A stretch of 62,932 bases of DNA from the NCBI RefSeq assembly GCF_002068095.1, contig NZ_LWIG01000012.1, positions 200,194 to 263,125 on the forward strand. Direction: 5' to 3'. The number at the start of each line of letters is the position of its first letter. Position 1 is the stretch's first letter. The DNA is from Bradyrhizobium sacchari. Lineage in GTDB: Bacteria > Pseudomonadota > Alphaproteobacteria > Rhizobiales > Xanthobacteraceae. Below are positions 25,184 through 35,366 of this stretch, in pieces. Position numbers and translations under genes: made by a program. Below the pieces are notes generated by a model that did no database searches, was not told where the DNA came from, and saw nothing but the letters and a program-made list of their open reading frames with translations.

Positions 25184-25287
25184 TGTCATTCCGGGGTGCC
25201 CGCAGGGCGAGCGGAATCCGTTCCTACGCAGCGCATGCGGCGTGATGGATTCCGGGCCTGCATGCCGGGCACGCATCCCGGAACGAC
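25184..25287. repeat. palindromic intergenic repeat (type C variant)
   Basis: From GTCATTCCGGGGTGCCCG to CGGGCACGCATCCCGGAACGAC, with inner arms GGAATCCG / GGATTCCGGG. It is a variant of the element at 15679, located after the dehydrogenase operon. Confidence 0.75.
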
Positions 25288-25349
25288 GGAGGATGTGCTG
25301 CGTCTCGCTTCTTATACTGTAACCATTCATTCGGCCATTTGGTGAAGTC

Positions 25350-26363
25350 GTGAGTCCTTCTGCCGCCGACCTGCGCGATTTCCTCGCCCGGGAGATCAAG
25401 TTCCGCGAACTGCTGCGCGCGCTGATCGTCGTCGGCCCGATGGTCGCCGCATATTTCATCGCGCGCGAGACCGCGCTGCTGAACCTCGGATTGATCGCAG
25501 TCTCGCTGCTCATTCCGGCGCTCAGGATGCAGCTGGCGCCAAAACTCATCGCGTGGCACTACCTTGCCATCCTCGTCACCTTCGCCGCGCTGTTTCTCGC
25601 CGCTCCGATCAAGCCGCTGTTCGTGGTGCTGACGGCGCTCGCCGGCTTTCTGGCGGTCGCCGCGACGCGCCATGGCGAGGATTTCCGGACCCTCGGCAAT
25701 TGGGTGTTCATCCCCGCCGTCTATCTCGCCTGTGAGGTGCGGGAGGGCGTGACCGCCTCGGAAGCGCTGCGCCATGCCGGCGTGATCATCGTGTCCTCTC
25801 CGATCTCGCTGGCGCTGGTATGCGCCATTCGGATCTACGACCGGCAGCGGCGCAGCGATGCCGCGAAGACCGCGTTCGGACCGGCCGCGGCCGAGTGGTT
25901 CCTGCCCGCGCTCGCGACCGCCATGGCGGTGTTCGCGGCAGCCGCGCTGGTCGAAATCTTCGACCTTGCGCAGGGGCAATGGGTGATGTGGTCGGCCGCA
26001 AGCGTCGTGGTCGGCGATCTCGCCGCCTCCACCGGCAAGCTGAAGCAGCGGGCAATCGGCGCCGTCGCCGGCGTGCCGCTCGGCTTCCTCGCCGGCATGC
26101 TGCTGCCACAGAGCCGGGTCGGCTATGCGCTCGCGGTTCTCGCCGCCACCCTCACGCTGACCTCGTTCTCCCGCTATATCGTCGGCTTCGGCCTGCGCTG
26201 CTTCTTCATTGCCCTCGCCGCCTCCTTTGCCGGCGGCGCCAGCGGGATCGCGGAGGAGCGTATCGTCAACGTGCTGATCGGCGGCACATTCGGCCTGATC
26301 GCGGTGGGTCTCACCGAAATCGTCTGGCTGCGCGGCGTGCGAAAGGTGCGATCGTCCGGGTGA
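25350..26363 (+). CDS. multispanning inner-membrane protein, FUSC-like
   Basis: A 337-residue membrane protein with a GTG start and two sets of about five hydrophobic helices (roughly 25-45, 48-65, 75-95, 100-120, 140-160; and 185-205, 213-230, 240-255, 265-280, 300-320) separated by a short basic loop (YDRQRRSDAAK). The two-halves arrangement recalls FUSC/aromatic acid exporter proteins, though the large cytoplasmic domain of those is absent. Substrate unknown. It begins 206 bp after the dehydrogenase operon, past a repeat. Confidence 0.6.
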   Translation: MSPSAADLRDFLAREIKFRELLRALIVVGPMVAAYFIARETALLNLGLIAVSLLIPALRMQLAPKLIAWHYLAILVTFAALFLAAPIKPLFVVLTALAGFLAVAATRHGEDFRTLGNWVFIPAVYLACEVREGVTASEALRHAGVIIVSSPISLALVCAIRIYDRQRRSDAAKTAFGPAAAEWFLPALATAMAVFAAAALVEIFDLAQGQWVMWSAASVVVGDLAASTGKLKQRAIGAVAGVPLGFLAGMLLPQSRVGYALAVLAATLTLTSFSRYIVGFGLRCFFIALAASFAGGASGIAEERIVNVLIGGTFGLIAVGLTEIVWLRGVRKVRSSG

Positions 26364-26474
26364 CGCCGGAATAGGCACGTGCCGGCTGACCGAATGCGCC
26401 AATCTGTCTCGCCTGCCGCCCATGCCGACGCCAGCCTGATGCAGTACCTTTGGCAAAAAACCGGGGAGAGAATC

Positions 26475-27464
26475 ATGTCCGCCAAACTCGATCGCCGCCA
26501 GTTCGTAGCCGCCTCCGCCGTTACCCTCGCGATGCCCTTTGTCTCGCGCAGCGTCTCGGCGCAAAGCCCCTGGCCATCGCGGCAGATCCGCATGATTTGC
26601 AGCTATCCGGCCGGCGGACAGACCGACCTGCTCGCACGCGCCTACGGCGAATTCATCTCCAAGCAGGTCGGCAAGACCGTCATCGTCGAGAACAAGCCCG
26701 GCGCCTCCGGCGCGATCGGCACAGCCGAAGTCGCCCGCGCGGAGCCCGACGGCCACACCATCCTGTGCTCGATCTCGACCACCTACATCATGAACCGGGT
26801 GGTAATGAAGAATCCGGGCTACGACATGGACAAGGACCTGACGCTCGTCAGCGTCATTCCGGGCGCCGGCCTGTTGCTGGTGGCGAACCCGAAAACCGGC
26901 GTCAAGACGCTGGAGGATTTCGTCGCCTTCGCGCGCAAGAGCGGCAAGGTGAATTTCGGCACCTACAGCGCAGGCTCGGCGCCGCACATGACGATCAACG
27001 AGCTCAACAAACAGTACGGCCTCAACATCGAGCCGGTGCACTATCGCGGCGAGGCGCCGATGTGGACGGGAATGCTGGAAGGCACACTCGATGCCGCCAT
27101 GGGCAGCTATACGGCCGCACAGTCGGTTCTGCAGAGCGACCGCGGCACCGTGTTCGCGGTGCATTCGAAGAAGGTCGAGGCCATCCCGAACGTGAAGACG
27201 CTGCCCGAACAGGGCGCGACCTCAAAGTTCTTCACCGTGAGCGGATTCTCGGGCTGGGCCGTCCCGAAAGCAACGCCGCAGCCCGTGGTCGATCGCCTCG
27301 CCGAACTCTGCGTCGCCGCCAACAGCGACTCGAAGGTGAAGGAGGTGCTCGCGACCTTCGTGCTCGAGCCCGCGATCGGCTTCAAGGAAAGCAATGCGCT
27401 CTATCAGCGCGAACTGCCGATTTGGATCGAAAGCGCCAAGTCGCTCGGCCTCGAGCCGGCCTAA
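26475..27464 (+). CDS. Bug-family (TctC-like) tripartite tricarboxylate transporter binding protein
   Basis: A 329-residue periplasmic binding protein. The ATG follows GGGGAGAGAATC; the leader has a twin-arginine-like LDRRQFVAAS and ends VSAQSPWP. Family motifs are IRMICSYPAGGQTDLLAR near the N-terminus and VIVENKPGASGAIGTAEVARAEPDGHTIL. Bug proteins bind carboxylates or other small molecules. No TctA or TctB membrane partner is next to it, as is common for orphan Bug genes. Confidence 0.88.
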   Translation: MSAKLDRRQFVAASAVTLAMPFVSRSVSAQSPWPSRQIRMICSYPAGGQTDLLARAYGEFISKQVGKTVIVENKPGASGAIGTAEVARAEPDGHTILCSISTTYIMNRVVMKNPGYDMDKDLTLVSVIPGAGLLLVANPKTGVKTLEDFVAFARKSGKVNFGTYSAGSAPHMTINELNKQYGLNIEPVHYRGEAPMWTGMLEGTLDAAMGSYTAAQSVLQSDRGTVFAVHSKKVEAIPNVKTLPEQGATSKFFTVSGFSGWAVPKATPQPVVDRLAELCVAANSDSKVKEVLATFVLEPAIGFKESNALYQRELPIWIESAKSLGLEPA

Positions 27465-27532
27465 AATCTCGAGCTACCGCCTGGCGCGCCGGTACTCCCT
27501 CCCCGGCCCGGCCTCCGACCAAAGCCTAGTGT

Positions 27533-27550
27533 CGGGAACGCAGTTTCCCG
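27533..27550. promoter_or_regulatory. inverted repeat CGGGAA-N6-TTCCCG
   Basis: A perfect 6-bp-arm inverted repeat with a 6-nt spacer, 54 bp upstream of the small membrane gene at 27604. It uses the same half-sites as the repeats upstream of the TonB receptor and xoxF, and may bind the same regulator. Confidence 0.4.
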
Positions 27551-27603
27551 CTATGATTGCGCGCCGCCGCCGGAAGAGCGCGCGCACAGGAAGGGCCGAT
27601 CGC

Positions 27604-28029
27604 ATGACACCGGATGCAGTCGCCGTCGCCGTCATGGTCATCCTGCTCTTTCCGATGGGCTATTTCACGCTGGCATCGCCCGCCTTTCTGCTGGTGAAGC
27701 TCGATATCCAGCCCGTCGCCCAGTTGCTGCGCGGAATGTTCAACGCCCATTTCCTGGTGATGCGCGTTGCCGGAATTGTCGGAACGGTGATTCTCCTCCT
27801 CGACGGCCGCCCGCTCGCCGCGATGGGCGTCGCCCTGCTCGCAGCCCTGGCGATCTGGGGCCGCCGCTGGTTCATGCAACGGATGGACGACCAGCTCAGC
27901 GCCAGGGACGCCGGCGACGCCGAGGCTCCGCGTCGGCTGCGCCGTCTGCACTGGAGCGGAATGCTGGGCAATGCGGTGCTGCTGGTCGCCCTACTGGCGA
28001 GCATTCCCTACATCGCGACGCCGGCGTGA
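27604..28029 (+). CDS. small four-helix membrane protein, unknown function
   Basis: A 141-residue protein with about four hydrophobic helices (5-28, 45-65, 70-85, 118-135) and a charged loop (MQRMDDQLSARDAGDAEAPRRL) between the third and fourth. The ATG at MTPDAVAVAV was chosen over an upstream frame that overlaps the Bug gene. No family is recognised. A CGGGAA/TTCCCG inverted repeat just upstream may link it to the methylotrophy regulon. Confidence 0.6.
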   Translation: MTPDAVAVAVMVILLFPMGYFTLASPAFLLVKLDIQPVAQLLRGMFNAHFLVMRVAGIVGTVILLLDGRPLAAMGVALLAALAIWGRRWFMQRMDDQLSARDAGDAEAPRRLRRLHWSGMLGNAVLLVALLASIPYIATPA

Positions 28030-28207
28030 CAGGCAACATCGCCGTGATTGCGGCCCTCGCGGCCGCAATCCTTCCGTCCATGACGTCACACCTGAAGTTA
28101 TTCGCGACAGCTCTTCACCGAATGTAGACCGGCACATTGCCGCAGGTTGCATTGCTGATATAATGCACTTAGGACAGCACGAGACTGTCTTTCAGGAGAA
28201 GAAGGCG

Positions 28208-28480
28208 ATGAAAGCTTCAGTTTTTCTTCTTGCGGGCCTGACCATTCTGTCGATCAGCTCAGTCAATGCAGCGCCGAAAAGCACCGACGCAACGACCTCC
28301 ACAACGAAGGTCAGCTCGGTCGCGTGTTCTATCTCGGGTGGCGGCTTTGGGTCCTACCCATCAGGTTGCCGCAACGGAGCCAACTTCAAGTCCTACAACG
28401 AATGCAAGGAATCGGGCGCCAAGCGCGGTTGGAGGCACGAGGACATGGCCTGGTATTGCAGCGGCCTCGGCCTGCAATAG
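28208..28480 (+). CDS. small exported cysteine-containing protein
   Basis: A 90-residue protein: signal peptide (1-21, SSVNAAP), Thr/Ser-rich linker, then a compact domain with four Cys (ACSISGGG, GCRNG, ECKESG, YCSGLG) likely forming two disulfides. The ATG follows CAGGAGAAGAAGG. Lower GC in the leader than its neighbours. Function unknown. Confidence 0.68.
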   Translation: MKASVFLLAGLTILSISSVNAAPKSTDATTSTTKVSSVACSISGGGFGSYPSGCRNGANFKSYNECKESGAKRGWRHEDMAWYCSGLGLQ

Positions 28481-28596
28481 CAATCATCCGCGCAAGAGGC
28501 GTTGCGGGTCGCTGCCTCGCGAATTCTTCGATCGACCAAGTATCAATGAGTATCAAAATGCCCGGCAAACAAGGGAGGCCATGCGCCCTTCCCCGC

Positions 28597-29565
28597 CTAG
28601 TGCTCGCCCGAGCTAGCGGCGCCCTGCTGCGCCTTGTGGATCGAGGACGGCACCACGCCGAAATATTTCCGGAACACGCGGCTGAAATGCGATGAGCTGG
28701 AGAAGCCCCAGGAGAACGCCACGTCGGTGATGGTCTTGCCGGCGTGGGCCTCGAGCTCCTGGCGGCAGTTCTGCAGGCGCGCCTGCCAGATGTAGTCGCT
28801 CACCGTGGTGCCGCGCTCGGAAAACAGCATGTGCAGATAGCGCTTGGAGCAGCCGAGCTCGGCGGAGATCTGGTCGATGCACAAATCCGGATCGCGCAGG
28901 TGCTCGCGGATGAAAAACTGGGCACGCACATACATCGCTTCGGGCCCGGCCCGGTCGAACATCGTGTCGGCTTCGCGCAGCGGCAGCAGCAACAGGTCGA
29001 TCAACGAATCGGCGACGCCGACCGCGCTGTTCGCCGACAGTTTCGCCGCCTCGTCGAAGGTCGCATGGACGAAATCGTGGGCGATCCGTCCCGTCCCCGT
29101 CTTCGACGTCAGCTTGCAGGCCGGCATCCGCTGCGACGGGAAGCCGCGGTCGCGCAGCAGCGCCTTCGGCACGATCACCACGTCGTGACGGGTGAAGGCG
29201 GGGCTGATGATCGAATGCGGGCAGGAGACGTCATAGGCGATGATGTCACCCGGGTTGAGCTCGATGTGGCGGCCTTCCTGCTCGAAATAGGACACGCCGT
29301 AGGTCTGGAAGTGGATCTTGATGTACGGATGTTCATTGGCCTTGGCGCGCGCCAGCGTGTGCGCGATGCGATGCTGGCTGACCTCGATCTGGCAGAGCTT
29401 CAGGCGCGAGACCGTGGTGTAGTCGATGCGGCCTTCGAGCGAGGACGCCTCCAGCGGATCGACGTCGAAATACCCGCACAGGCTGGTCAGCCCGTCGATC
29501 CAGCTCTGGATCTGCCGCTTCGGCGTCATGCCGGTCGTCGAAAGCGTGTGAATGGTGTCGGACAT
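28597..29565 (-). CDS. AraC-family transcriptional regulator
   Basis: A 322-residue regulator: N-terminal AraC_binding_2-like cupin region (about 40-190, with LNPGDIIAYDVSCPHS) and a C-terminal double helix-turn-helix (about 215-315, LGCSKRYLHMLFSERGTTVSDYIWQARL and DVAFSWGFSSSSHFSRVFRKYFG given as landmarks). The start MSDTIHTLST is preferred to a GTG four codons upstream. It is divergent from xoxF with about 514 bp between, so it is a candidate regulator of xoxF. Its effector is not known. Confidence 0.87.
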   Translation of the reverse strand: MSDTIHTLSTTGMTPKRQIQSWIDGLTSLCGYFDVDPLEASSLEGRIDYTTVSRLKLCQIEVSQHRIAHTLARAKANEHPYIKIHFQTYGVSYFEQEGRHIELNPGDIIAYDVSCPHSIISPAFTRHDVVIVPKALLRDRGFPSQRMPACKLTSKTGTGRIAHDFVHATFDEAAKLSANSAVGVADSLIDLLLLPLREADTMFDRAGPEAMYVRAQFFIREHLRDPDLCIDQISAELGCSKRYLHMLFSERGTTVSDYIWQARLQNCRQELEAHAGKTITDVAFSWGFSSSSHFSRVFRKYFGVVPSSIHKAQQGAASSGEH

Positions 29566-30079
29566 TAATCCAGCCACTGGTTTGATCCGGAGATCCGACG
29601 CGAATCGCGACCAGCGCTGCCGGAGCCCTCAGCCGTGATTGCGTGACGTTTACCTCGATTTTGAGCGGTCTTTTGCAACGAGCGCCATCGTTCCATTGCC
29701 ACTCTTGAAACTTAATCCTCCGCCTTAGTTGCAGCGCCGTCAAGGGGAACCTGAGCGTTGAAGGCGGCTCAAAAGGCTTACCGAAGCCCCTGAATTCGCT
29801 ACTGCAAAATCAAAATCTTCGGGTCCGTGCGCTGTCAAGCAAACCGCCTTCTCTCTTGGGCAAGTTTCCCGGGAACGAAGTGGTTAGGGATTGCAGCAGG
29901 AACAACAAGAACGGGCCGCTCCTGCACGTGGACCCGTGGCTCTCATCAGGAGGAGGAAACACCACAGCATCGTTTCTGGTCGCAATCGTGACCGCCCTGC
30001 ACGAGCAGACGCCGGATGAGAAGCCCGGTGATTGAGCAATGCTTCGGAAACAATAAACGAGACCAACGGAGGAATAACT
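29566..30079 (+). promoter_or_regulatory. xoxF upstream region
   Basis: 514 bp without a convincing gene between the AraC regulator and xoxF. It holds a perfect 10-bp palindrome TTCCCGGGAA at 29866-29875 and a hairpin-like GCAGGA/TCCTGC pair soon after. There is a purine-rich AGGAGGAGGAAAC near 29949 with no start codon behind it. The real xoxF ribosome site, CGGAGGAATAACT, directly precedes the ATG. A long leader after the palindrome is likely, leaving room for RNA-level control. Confidence 0.5.
29866..29875. promoter_or_regulatory. palindrome TTCCCGGGAA upstream of xoxF
   Basis: A perfect 10-bp palindrome about 205 bp before the xoxF ATG, composed of the same TTCCCG and CGGGAA half-sites seen before the TonB receptor, here overlapping at CCGG. 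Candidate binding site for a shared methylotrophy regulator. Confidence 0.42.
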
Positions 30080-31888
30080 ATGCGCAAGGTACTACTGGCG
30101 ACCTTTCTTGGCTCCGCGGCGGCTCTCGCCGTAGGCGGCGCGTCAGCCAATGACGAGCTGAACAAGATGGCGCAGAACCCGAAAGACTGGGTGATGCCCA
30201 CGGGCGACTACGCCAATACCCGATATTCCAAGCTGAACCAGATCAACGCCCAGAACGTCGGCAAGCTCCAAGTCGCCTGGACCTTCTCGACCGGCGTGCT
30301 GCGCGGCCATGAAGGCGGCCCGCTGATCATCGGCAACATGATGTACGTCCACACGCCGTTCCCCAACAAGGTCTACGCCATTGACCTTTCCAACGAGAAC
30401 AAGATCGTCTGGAAGTACGAGCCGAAGCAGGATCCCAACGTCATCCCCGTGATGTGCTGCGATACGGTTAACCGCGGCCTCGCCTTCGGCGACGGCAAGA
30501 TCTTCCTGCATCAGGCCGACACCAGCCTCGTCGCGCTCGACGCCAAGACCGGCCAGGTGGCCTGGACCGCCAAGAATGGCGATCCCGGCAAGGGCGAGAC
30601 CGGCACCTCGGCCCCAATGGTCGTCAAGGACAAGGTGCTGATCGGCATCTCCGGCGGCGAGTTCGGCGTTCAGGCCCACATGTCCGCCTACGACATCAAG
30701 ACCGGCAAGCTGGCATGGCGCGGCTATTCGGAAGGACCGGATGATCAGATCCTGGTCGACGCCGAGAAGACCACCGCACTCGGCAAGCCCGTCGGCAAGG
30801 ACTCGAGCCTCAAGACCTGGCAAGGAGATCAGTGGAAGATCGGCGGCGGCGCCACCTGGGGCTGGATCTCCTACGACCCCGAGCTGAACCTGATCTATTA
30901 CGGATCGGGCAATCCCTCGACCTGGAATCCGAAGCAGCGTCCCGGCGACAACAAATGGTCGATGACGATCTGGGCACGTAACCCGGACACCGGCGTTGCC
31001 AAATGGGTCTATCAGATGACGCCCCACGACGAGTGGGACTATGACGGCGTCAACGAAATGATCCTCTCGGACCAGTCGATCAACGGCCAGGCGCGCAAGC
31101 TGCTGACGCATTTCGATCGTAACGGCCTTGGCTATACGCTCGATCGCAGCACCGGCGAGCTCCTGGTCGCCGAGAAGTACGATCCGAAGGTGAACTGGAC
31201 CTCCGGCGTCGACATGGACAAGAACTCGCCGACCTATGGCCGTCCGAAGGTGGTGGATGCTGCTTCGACCGACAAGGCCGGTGAAGACCACAACGTGAAG
31301 GGCATCTGCCCGGCCGCGCTCGGCACCAAGGACGAGCAGCCGGCAGCCTACTCGCCGGACACGCAGCTGTTCTACGTTCCGACCAACCACGTCTGCATGG
31401 ACTACGAGCCGTTCAAGGTGAGCTACACCGCGGGCCAGCCCTATGTGGGTGCGACGCTCTCGATGTATCCGCCGCAGGGTGAAAGCCACATGGGCAATTT
31501 CATCGCCTGGGACGGCAAGACCGGCAAGATCGTCTGGTCGAACAAGGAGCAGTTCTCGGTCTGGTCGGGTGCGCTCGCAACCGCCGGCGGCGTGGTGTTC
31601 TACGGCACGCTCGAAGGCTATCTGAAGGCGGTCGACGCCAAGACCGGCAAGGAGCTCTACAAGTTCAAGACTCCTTCCGGCATCATCGGCAACGTCACGA
31701 CCTATGAGAACGGCGGCAAGCAGTATGTCGCAGTGCTCTCCGGCGTCGGTGGCTGGGCCGGCATTGGTCTGGCCGCAGGCCTGACCGATCCGACCGCCGG
31801 TCTCGGCGCAGTCGGCGGCTACGCAGCCCTCAGCAACTACACGGCGCTCGGCGGTACGCTGACCGTGTTCTCGCTGCCGGCGAACTAG
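30080..31888 (+). CDS. xoxF: lanthanide-dependent methanol dehydrogenase XoxF
   Basis: A 602-residue periplasmic PQQ enzyme oxidising methanol (and often formaldehyde). It starts [11 protein letters not shown] after a strong GGAGG, with a signal peptide ending GGASAND. The vicinal disulfide is Cys126-Cys127 ([10 protein letters not shown]). Metal ligands are Glu194 (SGGEFGVQ), Asn278 (GSGNPS), catalytic Asp320 and the lanthanide-specific Asp322 in [10 protein letters not shown]. Length and motifs fit XoxF, probably clade 5. XoxG, the formaldehyde dehydrogenase and gfa follow on the same strand. A perfect 12-bp hairpin after the stop probably sets xoxF mRNA apart from downstream genes. Confidence 0.97.
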   Translation: MRKVLLATFLGSAAALAVGGASANDELNKMAQNPKDWVMPTGDYANTRYSKLNQINAQNVGKLQVAWTFSTGVLRGHEGGPLIIGNMMYVHTPFPNKVYAIDLSNENKIVWKYEPKQDPNVIPVMCCDTVNRGLAFGDGKIFLHQADTSLVALDAKTGQVAWTAKNGDPGKGETGTSAPMVVKDKVLIGISGGEFGVQAHMSAYDIKTGKLAWRGYSEGPDDQILVDAEKTTALGKPVGKDSSLKTWQGDQWKIGGGATWGWISYDPELNLIYYGSGNPSTWNPKQRPGDNKWSMTIWARNPDTGVAKWVYQMTPHDEWDYDGVNEMILSDQSINGQARKLLTHFDRNGLGYTLDRSTGELLVAEKYDPKVNWTSGVDMDKNSPTYGRPKVVDAASTDKAGEDHNVKGICPAALGTKDEQPAAYSPDTQLFYVPTNHVCMDYEPFKVSYTAGQPYVGATLSMYPPQGESHMGNFIAWDGKTGKIVWSNKEQFSVWSGALATAGGVVFYGTLEGYLKAVDAKTGKELYKFKTPSGIIGNVTTYENGGKQYVAVLSGVGGWAGIGLAAGLTDPTAGLGAVGGYAALSNYTALGGTLTVFSLPAN

Positions 31889-31906
31889 CACACCCTTCGT
31901 GTCGCT

Positions 31907-31935
31907 CCGGCGCGTGGATCAAGTCCACGCGCCGG
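31907..31935 (+). terminator. intercistronic hairpin between xoxF and xoxG
   Basis: A perfect inverted repeat CCGGCGCGTGGA-TCAAG-TCCACGCGCCGG begins 19 bp after the xoxF stop. There is no U-run, so it is more likely a 3'-end stabiliser or partial terminator than a complete intrinsic terminator. It would favour high xoxF over xoxG transcript. Confidence 0.6.
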
Positions 31936-31970
31936 TTCGTCTCCACCGAACGCCTTCCGAGGAAATTCTC

Positions 31971-32492
31971 TTGCGTAAAATCTGCTTTGTTATTGCTGCG
32001 ATGATCTTCGTTGGGTCGGGAGGAATTGCGACCGCGGACGGCCCGGGCGACCCGGCCGCCGTGAAGAAAGAAGACGACGGCAAATGGCTCGATAAGGAAG
32101 GAAACCCGACTTACAAGATTTCGGCCGACGGCACCGTGGACTGGTTCACCTATTCCGGCTACCGCCGCTATCACTCCGACTGCCACGTCTGCCATGGCCC
32201 CGACGGCATGGGATCCACCTACGCACCGGCGCTGAAGGATTCCGTCAAGACCATGAGCTATGGCGATTTCCTCGGCGTGGTCGCCTCCGGCCGCAAGAAC
32301 ATCTCGACCGCGCAGGAAAACGTCATGCCGGCCTTCGGCGACAACCCGAACGTCGCCTGTTACATGGACGATCTGTACGTCTATCTGCGCGCCCGCTCCA
32401 CCGAAGCCTGGGGCCGGCAGCGTCCGGCCAACAAGGAAGCGAAGACGGAGGCCTACACCAAGGCCGAAGACGCCTGCATGGGCCACAAGTGA
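31971..32492 (+). CDS. xoxG: c-type cytochrome XoxG, acceptor of XoxF
   Basis: A 173-residue monohaem cytochrome with a TTG start placed by GAGGAAATTCTC and by the signal peptide that begins there (LRKICFVIAAMIFVGSGG). The haem site is CHVCHG (Cys71, Cys74, His75). Two more Cys, Cys130 (ACYMDD) and Cys169 (ACMGHK), make the four-cysteine methanol-metabolism cytochrome pattern and probably form a disulfide. It accepts electrons from XoxF in the periplasm. An in-frame start at 31899 would add residues encoded by the xoxF hairpin and is unlikely. Confidence 0.9.
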   Translation: MRKICFVIAAMIFVGSGGIATADGPGDPAAVKKEDDGKWLDKEGNPTYKISADGTVDWFTYSGYRRYHSDCHVCHGPDGMGSTYAPALKDSVKTMSYGDFLGVVASGRKNISTAQENVMPAFGDNPNVACYMDDLYVYLRARSTEAWGRQRPANKEAKTEAYTKAEDACMGHK

Positions 32493-32549
32493 ACGTTACC
32501 AGGACTGCCGAGACTACTTCCTGGCGTCTAAGAATTTGAGGAGCTACCG

Positions 32550-33659
<1,110 letters not shown>

Positions 33660-33691
33660 CCCAAAGACATCACACCCAGGAGGATCGACCC

Positions 33692-34255
33692 ATGACTGTT
33701 GCACTCCATCCATCGATCGACAACGGCGTCAAACAGGGTAGCGGCAGCTTTGCCGGCGGCACCCTCGCCTGCAAATGCACGGACCATCAGGTCAAGGTCG
33801 GCATCAAGGGCGACGTCGCCCACAACCACGCCTGCGGCTGCACCAAATGCTGGAAGCCGCAGGGCGCGACCTTCTCCGTCGTCGCCGTGGTGCCGCGCCA
33901 GAACGTCACGGTGCTCGAGAACGGCGACAAGCTCCAGATTGTCGATCCCTCGGCGGTGATCCAGCGCTATGCCTGCAAGGCCTGCGGTACGCACATGTAT
34001 GGCCGCATCGAGAACAAGAACCATCCGTTCTACGGCCTCGACTTCATCCACCCCGAGCTGTTCCAGGAGCAGGGTTCGCAAGCGCCGCAATTCGCCGCCT
34101 TCGTCTCCTCGGTGATCGAATCCGGCGTGAAGCCGGAGCAGATGGCCGGCATCCGCTCGCGGCTGAAGGAAATCGGGCTCGAGCCCTATGACTGCCTGTC
34201 GCCGGCGCTGATGGACGCGATCGCGACGCACGTGGCCAAAGCCAAGGCCGCCTGA
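33692..34255 (+). CDS. gfa: S-(hydroxymethyl)glutathione synthase (glutathione-dependent formaldehyde-activating enzyme)
   Basis: A 187-residue Gfa protein. Its zinc sites are visible as [19 protein letters not shown] and [10 protein letters not shown]; the family uses two zinc ions and binds glutathione to speed its condensation with formaldehyde. Length is standard. It starts 32 bp after the dehydrogenase gene with an AGGAGG site. A strong hairpin follows 13 bp after its stop, so the xoxF-to-gfa run probably ends here. Confidence 0.96.
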   Translation: MTVALHPSIDNGVKQGSGSFAGGTLACKCTDHQVKVGIKGDVAHNHACGCTKCWKPQGATFSVVAVVPRQNVTVLENGDKLQIVDPSAVIQRYACKACGTHMYGRIENKNHPFYGLDFIHPELFQEQGSQAPQFAAFVSSVIESGVKPEQMAGIRSRLKEIGLEPYDCLSPALMDAIATHVAKAKAA

Positions 34256-34267
34256 ACGATGGTTTGA

Positions 34268-34293
34268 GCAGGCCGCCTCAACCGGCGGCCTGC
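34268..34293 (+). terminator. hairpin after gfa
   Basis: A perfect 10-bp stem GCAGGCCGCC / GGCGGCCTGC with a 6-nt loop, directly after gfa. No U-run follows, so termination may depend on Rho or be partial. Confidence 0.5.
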
Positions 34294-34912
34294 GCTCTCG
34301 CCACGCCCGTCCGATCGCTGGTCCCCCACTCCTCTCCCCAGCGAACCGGACGGGCCTGGCTCCCGGACGATCGCGGCGAAGCCGCCTCCTCGCCTTCGAT
34401 GGACTGGCGAGAACCGCCGGCTCCCTCAGTCCTGGTCTCTGAATGACTACGCGGTGCCGCGCGCTTCCTGCCTGAAGTCTGCGGCCTTGCGTTTCTCCCT
34501 CCCTCGACTGAGGCATCCTGCTTCGTCCGCGCAGTGTTCCTGGCGGACGAAGCCTTTTTCGCTGCACGGCACATTTGTGGACGCGCGACGCACACGGACG
34601 TGATGTCGCGCCCTGCTTTTGACAAACCATCGATGCAATCTTTTCCCGGTGAGAACACTCGGCTGTGAACGCCGGGTCGGTGCGATCTCTGCTACGTTCG
34701 CGCCGTCACGATGCCGCGCGAAGTTCAAAACAATCAAGAACACGACGGGAGGTATCGAGCACATCCAGACATCGTCATCGGCGTTCCTGCCTCCCTCCGG
34801 GATTTGCCCACGCGGGACGACGGCAGGGATGCTGCGAGACAACGCACGGACGACCGCCAACCGAGATCGGCGAATTTGAATTTGGCATGCTTATGAAGAG
34901 CGAGGGACGATC
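34294..34912. other. intergenic region without a convincing gene
   Basis: About 620 bp between gfa and the IorA-like gene. Open frames here (for example 34278-34658 minus, 34711-34896 plus) lack ribosome sites and any recognisable protein character. The promoter of the molybdoenzyme pair should lie in the right half, where a less GC-rich stretch (CTTTTGACAAACC, with TTGACA near 34617) offers a -35-like hexamer. Confidence 0.45.
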
Positions 34913-35365
34913 ATGATCAAGGTGAAGATCAACGGCCAGGAACAGAGCTGGGACGGCGACCCGGATCTCCCGCTACTCTGGTTCCTGCGCGACGAGGCCG
35001 GGCTGACCGGTACCAAATACGGCTGCGGCCAGGCCCTGTGCGGCGCCTGCACCGTCATCGTCGACAAGGAGGCCGTGCGTGCCTGCATCACGTCGGTCAA
35101 CGACGTTGCCGGACGCGAGGTCACCACGATCGAGGGGCTGCATCCGAACGGCGATCATCCCGTGCAGAAGGCCTGGCGCCAGGTCAATGTGCCCCAATGC
35201 GGCTTTTGCCAGGCCGGCCAGATCATGCAGGCTGCGGCGCTGCTGATGGACAATCCAAAGCCGTCGCACGACCAGATCCGCGAGGCGATGGCCGGCAACA
35301 TCTGCCGCTGCGGCTGCTACCAGCGCATCGAGAACGCGGTCCATCTCGCATCGACGGGAGTGTGA
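34913..35365 (+). CDS. (2Fe-2S) subunit of an IorAB-type molybdenum oxidoreductase
   Basis: A 150-residue small subunit with two [2Fe-2S] clusters: the plant-ferredoxin-type [13 protein letters not shown] followed by a later Cys (RACIT), and the C-terminal cluster [10 protein letters not shown] plus NICRCGCY. The last motif is characteristic of isoquinoline 1-oxidoreductase alpha-like proteins. It starts well before the large subunit and is separated from it by 1 bp, so the two form a dimeric enzyme. The substrate is unknown; aldehydes are a common possibility in this subfamily. Confidence 0.9.
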   Translation: MIKVKINGQEQSWDGDPDLPLLWFLRDEAGLTGTKYGCGQALCGACTVIVDKEAVRACITSVNDVAGREVTTIEGLHPNGDHPVQKAWRQVNVPQCGFCQAGQIMQAAALLMDNPKPSHDQIREAMAGNICRCGCYQRIENAVHLASTGV

Positions 35366-35366
35366 C

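Noticed and set aside
25224..27164. 646-codon minus-strand open frame opposite two plus-strand genes
   Set aside because: Opposite genes have signal peptides, family motifs and ribosome sites; this frame is Arg/Gly/His-rich and has none. A GC-driven shadow.
30143..31891. 582-codon minus-strand open frame opposite xoxF
   Set aside because: Shadow of a highly conserved gene in strong codon bias; no start signals.
34711..34896. 61-codon plus-strand frame before the IorA-like gene
   Set aside because: No ribosome site, composition unlike a protein, and it occupies the expected promoter region.
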